Assembly (NCBI GenBank): GCA_003153955.1 | Contig: PMCB01000115.1 | Span: forward strand, 1-9,303 | Direction of reading: 5' to 3' | DNA length: 9,303 nucleotides | Source: Dehalococcoidia bacterium | Lineage (GTDB): Bacteria; Chloroflexota; Dehalococcoidia; Dehalococcoidales; Fen-1064 | In this document: piece by piece, positions 1 through 6,954 of the stretch | Layout of the letters: each line of letters begins with the position of its first letter | Numbering within the stretch: the stretch's first letter is position 1 | The notes under the pieces: generated by a model | The model's input: only the letters and a program-made list of their open reading frames with translations | The model's database searches: none | Told to the model about the DNA's origin: nothing | Translations under genes and position numbers: made by a program

Positions 1-50
1 CTCATCTTGCATTAGACAAGACTAAGCCTGTAAAATCTTTTTAGTTGTTG

Positions 51-83
51 TATAATAAAGCCAAATTTCTAAATCTCCGGGGG
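51..83 (+). promoter_or_regulatory. Possible -10 box and ribosome binding site before the first small gene
   Basis: A perfect TATAAT hexamer lies at 51-56, and a G-rich stretch (GGGGG, 79-83) sits 8 nt before the TTG start at 92. No convincing -35 hexamer is found 16-18 bases upstream of the -10 box; the bases there read CTGTAA. The -10 is a sequence match only. The G-rich stretch is the best argument for the TTG start of the downstream gene. Confidence 0.35.
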
Positions 84-91
84 CGATAAAT

Positions 92-415
92 TTGAAATCC
101 AACGACAGGAGTCTTTTCCGGTTAAAAGACGGCGATATCGCCGTGATGCTGGATTGCCTTGATGAACTTTTCAGGGAGCGCGGCGATGAAGTTATGCCTA
201 AAGATCTTGCCGAGCGCATGGAGCAAAAACTGCACAGGCATATCCATCACCATACCGCGGCTTATTTATATACATCATTGGGATTTGTAACAAAAAGGGT
301 GAATGCAAGCCCGAACGGAAGTAAATATTACATCATTCCTAACCCCAAATTACTGGCAGAAAAACTTGCTCAATTTAGCAAAGCAGACACAGATAACCCA
401 GGTAAAAAAGAGTGA
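92..415 (+). CDS. Small uncharacterised protein, possibly winged-helix-like
   Basis: This gene encodes a 107-residue soluble protein that I do not recognise. The reading frame opens after a stop at 56-58, and the only reasonable start before Met19 is TTG at 92, which has a G-rich Shine-Dalgarno-like stretch 8 nt upstream. Residues 13-30 look like an acidic amphipathic helix. Residues 37-66 look helical with a histidine cluster (HRHIHHH, 48-54). Residues 66-82 (FVTKRV...GSKYYIIP) resemble the beta-hairpin wing of a winged-helix fold, followed by a last helix (84-95) and a charged tail. No signal peptide, membrane segment or cysteine pair is present; there is one Cys, at position 22. A DNA-binding role is only an inference from this helix-hairpin pattern. 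It stands alone, 321 bp before the next gene on the same strand, so it gives no operon clue. Confidence 0.6.
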   Translation: MKSNDRSLFRLKDGDIAVMLDCLDELFRERGDEVMPKDLAERMEQKLHRHIHHHTAAYLYTSLGFVTKRVNASPNGSKYYIIPNPKLLAEKLAQFSKADTDNPGKKE

Positions 416-736
416 TTGCCGATAAAATATCAGCCGGGCTGCAAACCAAACGTGTTTACTCCGGAATTTGTTTATATTTCTTAAAACACAGTGAAGACAG
501 CCAATAAGGGCTCCGCCATCCAAGCTGCCTGTAACAACGGGTACGTAAAAGATCAAATCAGCAAAATACTGATGACAATGCCGAACTTATTATGTGGCGG
601 AGCGTCAGAACAATGAAATATGCCGAGAAGCAAACCAAGCGGTGGCAACCGGAAAGGATATATTCTAAAGCAGATAAGCAAGTATGGTAAGCTATGGTAA
701 TCCCATTTTATGAAGTAATATAAGGAGACTAAAAAT
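416..736 (+). other. Gene-free stretch between the small protein and the hydrolase remnant
   Basis: I see no supportable gene here. A 41-codon open frame at 491-616 (+, GTG start) has no ribosome binding site and no recognisable content. Open frames on the other strand run into the neighbouring genes and look like chance. CAGCCGGGCTG at 431-441 is a short inverted repeat without a T-tract, so it is not a convincing terminator for the upstream gene. The sequence TATGGTAA occurs twice close together around 684-701. AAGGAGA, about 9 nt before position 737, is a good ribosome binding site for the hydrolase remnant. Confidence 0.5.
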
Positions 737-1254
737 ATGGCAGGGCCACTGACAATCGATAAAAGTAAAACCGCGGTTCTTATCATGGATTATCAGAACC
801 GGATGCTGAACGAATTATCATAACCGGCTAGAAAGGAAATTTTAGAGAAAGCGAACTCAATTCTGGCGAAGGCCCGCAAAGATAATGTGCCTGTAATCTA
901 TGTTGAAGTCAGAAAAGGAGAAAGAACTCCGGAAATGGAAATCCATCCGGGCGTAACTCCGAAACCCGGTGAGGTCGTGTTGACGAAAAAGCGTACCGGG
1001 CCTTTTACCACCACCAATCTGAATGAAGTTCTTAAAAACCTGGGAGCTGATACTCTGATTCTTTTCGGGATTGCAACCCAAGGATGTGTACTCACCACGG
1101 TGCGGTGTGGGCCGACCTGGATTACAAACTGGTGGTGGTATCGGATTGCTGCGCAAACCCCCCGAGCGAAGAAGTGCACCGTGTCCTGATGGAGAAAGTA
1201 TTTCCCGGTCAGGCGAGTGTTGTAACGGCAAAAGAAGTTTTGGCGGTACTTTAG
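737..1254 (+). pseudogene. Isochorismatase-family cysteine hydrolase, disrupted by a stop and a frameshift
   Basis: This is a remnant of an isochorismatase-like amidohydrolase, a soluble alpha/beta family with an Asp-Lys-Cys triad that acts on amides or related bonds of small molecules. The ATG at 737 follows AAGGAGA. Translation begins with the family N-terminus (AVLIMDYQN, Asp at codon 18) and meets TAA at 821-823 (codon 29). Reading on in the same frame gives PARKEILEKANSILAKAR, then VPVIYVEVRKG, the Lys motif (LTKKRTGPF, codon 85 region) and the catalytic Cys (GIATQGCVL, Cys codon 117 at 1085-1087). Around 1100-1113 the frame must shift: a single extra base there would restore the family motif VRxxADLDY, and the other frame then runs LDYKLVVVSDCCA to the expected C-terminus and TAG at 1252-1254. 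The triad and total length are intact, so the decay is recent or the lesions are sequence errors. The substrate is unknown. Confidence 0.85.
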
Positions 1255-1365
1255 ATGATAAAGGCGCCGGCTGTTTAAGCTTTTTGAAAGCTGGATTGTT
1301 TTAGCCGCGGAGTGTTTCCAGGCAGCCATCCTTAAGTTATTACAATAGCCAGAAATTACTTAAAA

Positions 1366-1401
1366 TTGATATAATTTGATATCAAATCTAAAATAAAAGG
1401 A
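1366..1401 (+). promoter_or_regulatory. AT-rich promoter region with a 14-bp perfect palindrome before the aldo/keto reductase
   Basis: TATAAT at 1370-1375 matches a -10 box. It overlaps a perfect 14-bp palindrome, ATTTGATATCAAAT, at 1374-1387. TTGATAT occurs at 1366-1372 and again at 1376-1382, inside the palindrome. AAGGA at 1397-1401 is the ribosome binding site, 6 nt before the ATG at 1408. No good -35 hexamer lies 16-18 bases before the -10. A palindrome at the expected transcription start would suit a dimeric repressor, but no regulator gene is adjacent except possibly the small protein at 92-415. Confidence 0.4.
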
Positions 1402-1407
1402 ATTGAG

Positions 1408-2553
1408 ATGAAATACAGGAAATTCGGGAAACTTGATTGGCAGGCATCCGTACTGGGATTTGGAGTGATGCGGTTGCCATTGATTGATAATAATCCGGCT
1501 CAGGTAGACGAGGCTGAAGCAATTAAGATGATGCGATACGCCATCGATAACGGCGTTAATTATATTGACACGGGCTATTATTACCACGGCGGCAAGAGTG
1601 AAGTTATCGTCGGTAAAGCGCTGAAGGACGGTTATCTGGAAAAAGTAAAAGTGGTGACGAAGATGCCGGTCTTCGCTGTTAAAACAGCGGCGGATTTCGA
1701 CCACTTTTTTGAAGAACAACTCAAGCGGCTGGATATGCCGGGCTTTGATTTTTATATGCTGCACGGTCTGAACGCAGGTTCATGGCAGAGAATGCGCGAT
1801 ATGGGAATAATAAACTGGGCGGAAAATAAAATGGCGCACGGTTATTTCCATCATTTCGCCTTCTCTTTTCACGATGAATATACCGCGTTTAAGGATATCG
1901 TCGACTCATACGACAATTGGACTTTCACGCAAGTGCTGTACAACTATATGGATATAGACAGGCAGGCAATGACACGCGGGGTAAAATACGCTGCGGAGAA
2001 AGGGTTGGGCGTTGTGGTGATGGAGCCTTTACGGGGCGGGGTCCTATCCAAAAAGCCTCCGGAAAAGGTAGCCATGGTTTGGGAGAAAGCGCCACGTCAG
2101 ATGAGCCTTTCGGAATGGGGATTACAATGGGTCTGGAATCACCCGGAAATATCCGTAGTTTTGAGCGGGATGTCATCAATGCAACAGGTGCAGGAAAATA
2201 TTGCCGCCGCGGAACGTTCGGGAGCCGGAAAATTTGACCAGGCTGATATCGCTTTGATTAACAGCGTCAGGAAAGCCTACCGCGACCTGTTCCCGGTCGC
2301 CTGCTCCGGCTGCCGGTATTGCATGCCCTGTCCCAATGACGTATCGATATCTACTATTTTTGAAATTTATAATGAAGGACTGGTCTACGACATCATGACC
2401 AGGGCAAAATTAAGGTATAAAGATACGCTCATGGAAGGACACCGGGCCGATAAGTGCATTGACTGCAATAAATGTGTTGAGGTCTGTCCGCAAAAGATTG
2501 CGATACCGGAGCAGCTTAAGAAAGCCCATGAAATTCTCAGTGCCGTAAAATAG
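1408..2553 (+). CDS. Aldo/keto reductase with C-terminal ferredoxin-like 4Fe-4S domain
   Basis: This is a 381-residue, probably cytoplasmic oxidoreductase of the aldo/keto reductase family with an iron-sulfur tail, common in anaerobes. The TIM-barrel domain spans about 1-290. The family's catalytic tetrad can be read as Asp54, Tyr59 (in DTGYYYHGG), Lys85 (VVTKMP) and His119 (YMLHG). MEPLRGG (205-211) and the SGM motif (253-255) fit the cofactor-binding side of the barrel. After the barrel come two cysteine groups: CSGCRYCMPCP (Cys299, 302, 305, 308) and CIDCNKCVEVCP (Cys350, 353, 356, 360). The second is a classic 4Fe-4S ferredoxin motif, and eight cysteines in total would suit two clusters. 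The ATG at 1408 has AAGGA 6 nt upstream. The gene appears monocistronic: it follows a pseudogene by 153 bp and is closed by a strong terminator. The substrate is unknown; members of this group are usually named only 'aldo/keto reductase'. It converges on the ETF electron-transfer genes but is not in their operon. Confidence 0.92.
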   Translation: MKYRKFGKLDWQASVLGFGVMRLPLIDNNPAQVDEAEAIKMMRYAIDNGVNYIDTGYYYHGGKSEVIVGKALKDGYLEKVKVVTKMPVFAVKTAADFDHFFEEQLKRLDMPGFDFYMLHGLNAGSWQRMRDMGIINWAENKMAHGYFHHFAFSFHDEYTAFKDIVDSYDNWTFTQVLYNYMDIDRQAMTRGVKYAAEKGLGVVVMEPLRGGVLSKKPPEKVAMVWEKAPRQMSLSEWGLQWVWNHPEISVVLSGMSSMQQVQENIAAAERSGAGKFDQADIALINSVRKAYRDLFPVACSGCRYCMPCPNDVSISTIFEIYNEGLVYDIMTRAKLRYKDTLMEGHRADKCIDCNKCVEVCPQKIAIPEQLKKAHEILSAVK

Positions 2554-2618
2554 GTTGACGTGAAAAAGTCGTACTAATTGTCCAATTAAAAGCTGCTTAC
2601 ATCAACCGCGATGGATTG

Positions 2619-2652
2619 AAAAGAGACCGGTTTCAAACCCGGTCTCTTTTTT
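2619..2652 (+). terminator. Intrinsic terminator after the aldo/keto reductase, possibly bidirectional
   Basis: A perfect 12-bp stem is formed by AAAAGAGACCGG (2619-2630) and CCGGTCTCTTTT (2639-2650) around an 8-nt loop. A run of six T (2647-2652) follows on the + strand. It lies 65 bp after the reductase stop. On the - strand the same hairpin ends in four T, so it could also weakly stop transcripts from the convergent gene at 2774-4813. Confidence 0.88.
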
Positions 2653-2773
2653 GTGGTGGATTCCCACTGCTGATCCGATGGTCATCACTCTCAAATATTT
2701 ACATGCTCAAGCATGACTTAATAATTAGCTCAAATATTATATTTGTTTGAATATTACTGATAAACAATCGGGA
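2653..2773. other. AT-rich intergenic stretch with short inverted and direct repeats
   Basis: This gap between the convergent genes has no open frame. CTCAAATATT occurs at 2690-2699 and again at 2729-2738. CAAATATTATATTTG (2731-2745) is an inverted repeat with a single central base. CATGCTCAAGCATG (2702-2715) can form a 5-bp stem with a 4-base loop in either strand. These could be weak RNA 3'-end structures for the - strand gene that stops at 2774, but none has a proper T-tract. Confidence 0.4.
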
Positions 2774-4813
2774 TTATTTCGCAGAAGATTCTGCAATCAA
2801 TTCCGCGATATCCTTCACTTTGACCGTGTCTTGCGCCTGTTTGGTTTTAATCGCATCTTCGAACATCTGGAGACAATACGGACAGGCTGTGGCCACCAGT
2901 TGCGCTTTAGTCTTGATTACCTGGTCGATGCGGTTTTCACTGATACGCTGCCCGATGCGCTCTTCCAACCACAACCGTCCGCCGCCGCCCCCGCAACAGA
3001 AGGCCCGTTTCCTGTTCTTTTCCATCTCCACCATTTTAGTACACGTTAACTCTTTCAATATTTCCCTTGGTTGCCGGTAAATATCGTTATGCCGCCCCAG
3101 ATAGCAGGGGTCATGAAAAGTAATGCTGCCATAATCGCCCTTGCCAATTTTGATTTTGCCTTGTTTTAGCAGGTCGCCAATCAATTCGGTATGGTGAATC
3201 ACTTCAAAATTACCTTCGAATTGCGGATATTCATTTTTAATCGTGTTATAGCAATGCGGGCAGCCGGTGACTATTTTCTTGACGTTGTAGCCCTTCAATA
3301 CTTCAATATTCTTCTGGGCCTGCGCCTGGTAGGTCATCTCATCGCCTAAACGCCGCGCCGGGTCGCCGCAGCAGCTTTCCTCGGTGCCGAGGATACCGAA
3401 ATTAACTCCTGCCTGCTGCATCAGTTTGGCAAAAGACTGAGCAATTTTAATACCCCGTTCGTCCAGTGCTTCCGTGCAACCGACCCAATAAAGAATATCC
3501 ACTTTCGGGTCTTCCGCCAGTGTTTTAATATTCATGCCTTTTGCCCAATCCGTACGGTTCAGGGTTGTCCCGCGCCAGGGATGGCCGCGCCGCTCGATGC
3601 TCTGTAAAGTCGCTTTGGCAGTTTCGGGAAGAATCGATTGTTCAACCAGATTACGCCGGAGGTCAACGATTTTATCGATGTGTTTTACCCAGACCGGACA
3701 GGTGGTATCACAGGCGCCGCAAGTGGTACAGGCCCAGATTTCATCTTCCAGAATCACTTTACCGGCGAGTGTAACGTTGATGTTTTGCGGAGCCGGTTCA
3801 CCTTTAGCCTTTGCTTTGACAAGTTCCGGGCCGGCTTTAAGCAACTGCTGCTTCAGGTCCTGAATTACCTTTTTAGGATTGAGCGGTTTACCGGTGATAT
3901 AAGCCGGGCACTGTTCCTGACAGTTACCGCAAACCACGCAGGCGTAGAGATCCAAATTCTGTTTCCAGGTGAGTTTGTCTATGGTCGGGATGCCGAGAAA
4001 TTCGGCGTGTTCCAGGTCAATAGGTTTCAACGCGCCTTTGGGCAGCCGCGGTTCAAAAATACCGTTGAAAATTGAGGCGATGACATGCAGGTAGCGCGAA
4101 TAAGGAATATAGACCAGCACTAACAGTACCGTCAGCCAGTCCGTCCAAAAGAAGGCGATATGCCAGTTTTGTATGACAGTCAGGGCACTCCCAGTGAAGA
4201 GATGGCTCAGCCATGAGCTAAACGGCGGCAGCAGGGTATGCCCCAGTCCTGCCGGTGCTTCTCCCATAGCGATAACGGTTGCCTGGTTAAACAGAAACGC
4301 GAAGGGATGGGTGAAGACGGAAAGGAGAATAATTAAAGCTTCAATAGTTTGTCCGCCCTTAAGGCGGGCCGGTCTGATAATGAAACGGCGGATAAGACCC
4401 CAACCGGCGCCAATAATAATGAGAACCGCCATGAAATCCATGACCCAGGCGAAATAGTAGAAAAAATTCGTCTTTTCAAGACCGGCAAGCCCGAAACCTT
4501 CGGCCAGGATAAAGAAGAAGAAATAAAACAGGACGAAAACAAAGAAACCCCAGGCCATCAACGCATGACCCAGTGGGGCGCGGTCTTTTTTAAACCGGAA
4601 ATTTTTAAGCTGGCAAAGCTGGCTGAAGACATACGCGAAAGTTGTGGTGATCCATTTACCCCAGCTATTGTAGCCGGTCTCTTTTTGCCCCAGGAACATG
4701 TATTGCAGCAGCTGCCGTATGCGGTAGGCAAACAATAACAGCGCGATCACGAATACTCCCCAGAACAACGCATATCCGGGGATAAAACCGAAATAGTTCC
4801 GCGTCATCAGCAT
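2774..4813 (-). CDS. Membrane Fe-S oxidoreductase with two CCG domains (ETF:menaquinone oxidoreductase type)
   Basis: This 679-residue protein is predicted to take electrons from EtfAB and reduce menaquinone at the membrane. The role comes from family and neighbourhood. Residues 13-250 hold about five or six membrane helices (roughly 13-32, 84-107, 117-142, 158-182, 205-247) with several histidines (83, 169, 192, 204, 218, 243) that could bind heme b, as in nitrate-reductase-gamma-like domains. Two ferredoxin motifs follow: CVVCGNCQEQCP (Cys292, 295, 298, 302) and CTTCGACDTTCP (Cys362, 365, 368, 372). Then come two complete heterodisulfide-reductase-like CCG domains: Cys446, Cys481-Cys482-Gly, Cys518/521; and Cys570, Cys606-Cys607-Gly, Cys644/647. 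The ATG at 4811-4813 has AAAGAGG upstream at good spacing; Met3 would sit too far from it. It lies downstream of etfA but behind that gene's terminator, so it probably has its own promoter or receives read-through. An HdrD-like protein with another electron donor is the main alternative. Confidence 0.88.
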   Translation of the reverse strand: MLMTRNYFGFIPGYALFWGVFVIALLLFAYRIRQLLQYMFLGQKETGYNSWGKWITTTFAYVFSQLCQLKNFRFKKDRAPLGHALMAWGFFVFVLFYFFFFILAEGFGLAGLEKTNFFYYFAWVMDFMAVLIIIGAGWGLIRRFIIRPARLKGGQTIEALIILLSVFTHPFAFLFNQATVIAMGEAPAGLGHTLLPPFSSWLSHLFTGSALTVIQNWHIAFFWTDWLTVLLVLVYIPYSRYLHVIASIFNGIFEPRLPKGALKPIDLEHAEFLGIPTIDKLTWKQNLDLYACVVCGNCQEQCPAYITGKPLNPKKVIQDLKQQLLKAGPELVKAKAKGEPAPQNINVTLAGKVILEDEIWACTTCGACDTTCPVWVKHIDKIVDLRRNLVEQSILPETAKATLQSIERRGHPWRGTTLNRTDWAKGMNIKTLAEDPKVDILYWVGCTEALDERGIKIAQSFAKLMQQAGVNFGILGTEESCCGDPARRLGDEMTYQAQAQKNIEVLKGYNVKKIVTGCPHCYNTIKNEYPQFEGNFEVIHHTELIGDLLKQGKIKIGKGDYGSITFHDPCYLGRHNDIYRQPREILKELTCTKMVEMEKNRKRAFCCGGGGGRLWLEERIGQRISENRIDQVIKTKAQLVATACPYCLQMFEDAIKTKQAQDTVKVKDIAELIAESSAK

Positions 4814-4980
4814 AAGTCAAAACCTCTTTTGTGAGCAATCAGCGTTCGCATGTCAGATAAATCCGGGTGTTTTCGGGCCGTCAGTTGTCAATTACGATTT
4901 GTGAGTTATGATGTATTAATTTCGGGTTACCGGTGACAGGTTACGGGTTATCAATTTCCAGAGAAAGGAGATAGAATTAC
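4814..4980 (-). promoter_or_regulatory. Leader region of the membrane Fe-S gene, with degenerate short repeats
   Basis: This gap between a terminator and the membrane Fe-S gene must hold that gene's promoter if it has one. On the - strand AAAGAGG (4823-4829) is its ribosome binding site. A perfect TTGACA (4886-4891, - strand) has no good -10 box at 16-18 bases. From about 4880 to 4956 the sequence is built of related short words on the + strand: GTCA at 4880 and 4887, GAGTTATG at 4903-4910, CGGGTTA at 4923 and 4944, GGTTAC at 4925 and 4939. No gene is seen. Confidence 0.45.
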
Positions 4981-5024
4981 TTAATAAAATAACAGCGGTC
5001 TCTCCTTCCGGAAGAGACCGCTGT
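4981..5024 (-). terminator. Intrinsic terminator after etfA
   Basis: A perfect 12-bp stem (ACAGCGGTCTCT at 4992-5003 pairing with AGAGACCGCTGT at 5013-5024) surrounds a 9-base loop, itself partly self-complementary (TTCCGGAA). On the - strand it is followed by a T-rich tail (TATTTTATTAA, complement of 4981-4991). The stem begins 7 bases after the etfA stop codon, so it closes the dehydrogenase-etfBA transcript before the membrane Fe-S gene. Confidence 0.85.
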
Positions 5025-5031
5025 AACCGGT

Positions 5032-6030
5032 TTATTTACTCTGCAGTTCTTTTACTTTTGCTTCGAAAGCAGGGATGATTTTCTTCCAATCACCGACGAC
5101 GCCGAAGCGCGCTTCTTTGAAAATGGCGGCTTCCGCATCGCGGTTTATGGCGATGATATTTTTAGACCCGGAACAACCGGCCATGTGCTGGCTGGCGCCC
5201 GAGACTGCCACCGCGATATAGACATACGGCGAAACAATCTTACCGGTCAGGCCGATTTGAATTGTATCCGGCGCCCAGCCCGCATCACAAGGCGGACGGG
5301 TGGCACCCACGGCCCCTTTCAGGACTTTGGCCAGTTCTTCCAGCTGTTTGAAACCTTCCGGCCCGCCGATGCCTCTGCCGCCGGTAACAACTACCGAGGC
5401 GTCCTCGAGTTTAATGCCGGTAGTTTCCGCGACAACTTTCTGCAAGACATTGGTTTTAATGGCGGCGGGGTCCAATCCGGCATCAACAATAACAACCTGT
5501 CCTTTGCGAGAGCTATCCGGCACCAGGGCGGTCATTGCTTTGGCGCGCACCGTGGCAACTTGCGGCAAGGTTTCCATGCTGTAAACAGCGCGGGCATTTC
5601 CGCCGTAGACCGGTTTGGTTATCAACAGTTGTTTTGTTGCGGTATCAATATCCAGCGCGATACAATCCAGAATAGCGCCGGTAATTAACCTACAGGCAGC
5701 GCGCGGCGCCAAATCACGACCGATGGTAGTCTGTCCCAGCAGTAAAATCCGGGGATTTACCTGTTTAACCACCTTCTCCACGACTGCGACATAGGCATCG
5801 GTGCGGTAGTCTTTCAGCAGCGGCGCATCGACGACATAGATTTTATCGGCGCCGTAAGCAATCGCTTCCGGGGCGATATTTGCCACGCCGCTGCCGACGA
5901 TTAATGCGCTCAGTTCTTCCGAGAGGTCGTTCGCAAGTTTGCGTCCGGCCCCGAGCAGTTCCTGGGCAATATTAGTCAGTTTCCCGTCAATTACCTCAAC
6001 AAAAATCATCACGCCTTTATTATCGGCCAT
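5032..6030 (-). CDS. etfA: Electron transfer flavoprotein alpha subunit
   Basis: EtfA is the FAD-binding subunit of the soluble heterodimer that collects electrons from acyl-CoA dehydrogenases. At 332 residues it has normal length for the family. Residues 1-200 form the N-terminal alpha/beta domain. The C-terminal FAD domain shows the expected series: TGGRGIGG (216-223), ATRPPCDAGW (243-252, Arg245), QIGLTGK (258-264), VSGASQHMAG (276-285) and AINRD (294-298). The stretch after SGASQH reads AGCSGSKN rather than the common AGMKDSKV, a mild family variation. The ATG at 6028-6030 has AAGGAG 7 nt upstream. It follows etfB by 42 bp on the same strand and is the last gene before a strong terminator. 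Nothing in the sequence shows a second redox centre or an NADH site, so I do not claim electron bifurcation. Confidence 0.96.
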   Translation of the reverse strand: MADNKGVMIFVEVIDGKLTNIAQELLGAGRKLANDLSEELSALIVGSGVANIAPEAIAYGADKIYVVDAPLLKDYRTDAYVAVVEKVVKQVNPRILLLGQTTIGRDLAPRAACRLITGAILDCIALDIDTATKQLLITKPVYGGNARAVYSMETLPQVATVRAKAMTALVPDSSRKGQVVIVDAGLDPAAIKTNVLQKVVAETTGIKLEDASVVVTGGRGIGGPEGFKQLEELAKVLKGAVGATRPPCDAGWAPDTIQIGLTGKIVSPYVYIAVAVSGASQHMAGCSGSKNIIAINRDAEAAIFKEARFGVVGDWKKIIPAFEAKVKELQSK

Positions 6031-6072
6031 TATCTTTCTCCTTCATCAAACTATTTTACCCTTTTAAAGGCA

Positions 6073-6873
6073 TTAAATAAGTTTGACCTCCACAAGTTTC
6101 TTCGCCAGGTTAGCAGCTTTATCTTCATCGGTTTCACCGCCGATGATTTCACATTTGGAGTCACGGACCGGCTGGAATAATTTGCGGGTCTTGATACGGC
6201 GCCCCGCGGCGCCGATTTTGGCCGGTTCCGCGCCGATGTCTGCCGGCTTCCAGATGATGGGTTCTTTTTTCTTGGAAGCCATGGTGCCTTTGAAGGTGGC
6301 AAAGCGCACTTCGCCCAGCTCGTTGCTGACGGTAATCAGGGCCGGAGTGGGCACTTCAACTACTTCATAACCATCGGTGGTGACTTTATCGACTTTAACC
6401 TTGCCGTCGATTGCTTCGACTTTTTTGGCCACGCTTACCTGCGGTATTCCCAGTATTTCTGCGATACAGGCACCGACCTGACCGGAATCCGAGTCAGCAG
6501 CCTGACGGCCGCAGAAGATGAGGTCGAATTGCCCGACCTTTTTAATGGCCGCGGCCAGTGCATAAGCGGTGGACCAGCTATCTCCGCCGATAAAGGCGGG
6601 GTCTTCCAGAAGGATGAGTTCGTCCGCGCCCAGAGAGAGCGGCTTCTTGACTACATCCCGTAAAAGATTAACGCCCAGGCTGATGACGGTGATTTTACCG
6701 CCCTTCGCGTCTTTAATTTTGAGTGCTGCCTCAACCGCCTGTTCGTCAAAAGGACTGATAACAAAAGGAACGCTGGTAACCGGCACCATGGTGTTTGTTG
6801 CCGGATCGATTTTAAAACTGGAGAGAGGGGCCTCCGGGTCGAGCACCTGTTTGATGCAAACAATCATGTTCAT
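6073..6873 (-). CDS. etfB: Electron transfer flavoprotein beta subunit
   Basis: EtfB is the partner of EtfA; it carries AMP or a second flavin and the loop that docks onto dehydrogenases. Its 266 residues are normal for the family. The N-terminus IVCIKQVLDPE and the segment FDEQAVEAALKIKD (42-55) are typical, as is LSLGADELILL (79-89). The nucleotide-binding motif is CGRQAADSDSGQVG (121-134). The docking loop lies at about 190-203 (RFATFKGTMASKKK); the leucine that anchors mammalian ETF to its dehydrogenases appears as Phe194. The ATG at 6871-6873 is preceded by AAGGAAG at 9 nt; Met3 is an alternative but is further from it. It sits 81 bp after the second acyl-CoA dehydrogenase and 42 bp before etfA, on one strand, so the four genes are probably one operon. 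Confidence 0.95.
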   Translation of the reverse strand: MNMIVCIKQVLDPEAPLSSFKIDPATNTMVPVTSVPFVISPFDEQAVEAALKIKDAKGGKITVISLGVNLLRDVVKKPLSLGADELILLEDPAFIGGDSWSTAYALAAAIKKVGQFDLIFCGRQAADSDSGQVGACIAEILGIPQVSVAKKVEAIDGKVKVDKVTTDGYEVVEVPTPALITVSNELGEVRFATFKGTMASKKKEPIIWKPADIGAEPAKIGAAGRRIKTRKLFQPVRDSKCEIIGGETDEDKAANLAKKLVEVKLI

Positions 6874-6954
6874 TTTGCGTTACTTCCTTCTTCAAATATG
6901 AAAAGCCCAGTCGGACTCAGGATTAATCAACTTTATTTTTGGAGCAGAAGCCAG

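Noticed and set aside
491..616. 41-codon + strand frame starting with GTG
   Set aside because: There is no ribosome binding site, no family signature and no neighbouring partner.
553..786. 77-codon - strand frame with hydrophobic residues
   Set aside because: It overlaps the start of the hydrolase remnant, has no recognisable family content, and its hydrophobicity is likely a by-product of AT-rich sequence.
1278..1292. AGCTTT/AAAGCT hairpin after the hydrolase remnant
   Set aside because: The stem is only 6 AT-rich pairs with a 3-base loop and no proper T-tract, too weak for a terminator call.
898..1329. Long - strand frame opposite the hydrolase remnant
   Set aside because: It is antisense to a clear family match and reads as low-quality sequence without motifs.
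3638..4075. 145-codon + strand frame inside the membrane Fe-S gene
   Set aside because: It is a shadow of the - strand gene, whose cysteine motifs span the same bases.
4886..4891. Perfect TTGACA (-35 box) on the - strand before the membrane Fe-S gene
   Set aside because: No acceptable -10 hexamer lies 16-18 bases downstream; the nearest AT-rich candidate is about 24 bases away.
4961..4973. AAAGGAGA on the + strand, resembling a ribosome binding site
   Set aside because: No start codon or open frame follows; it runs into the etfA terminator.
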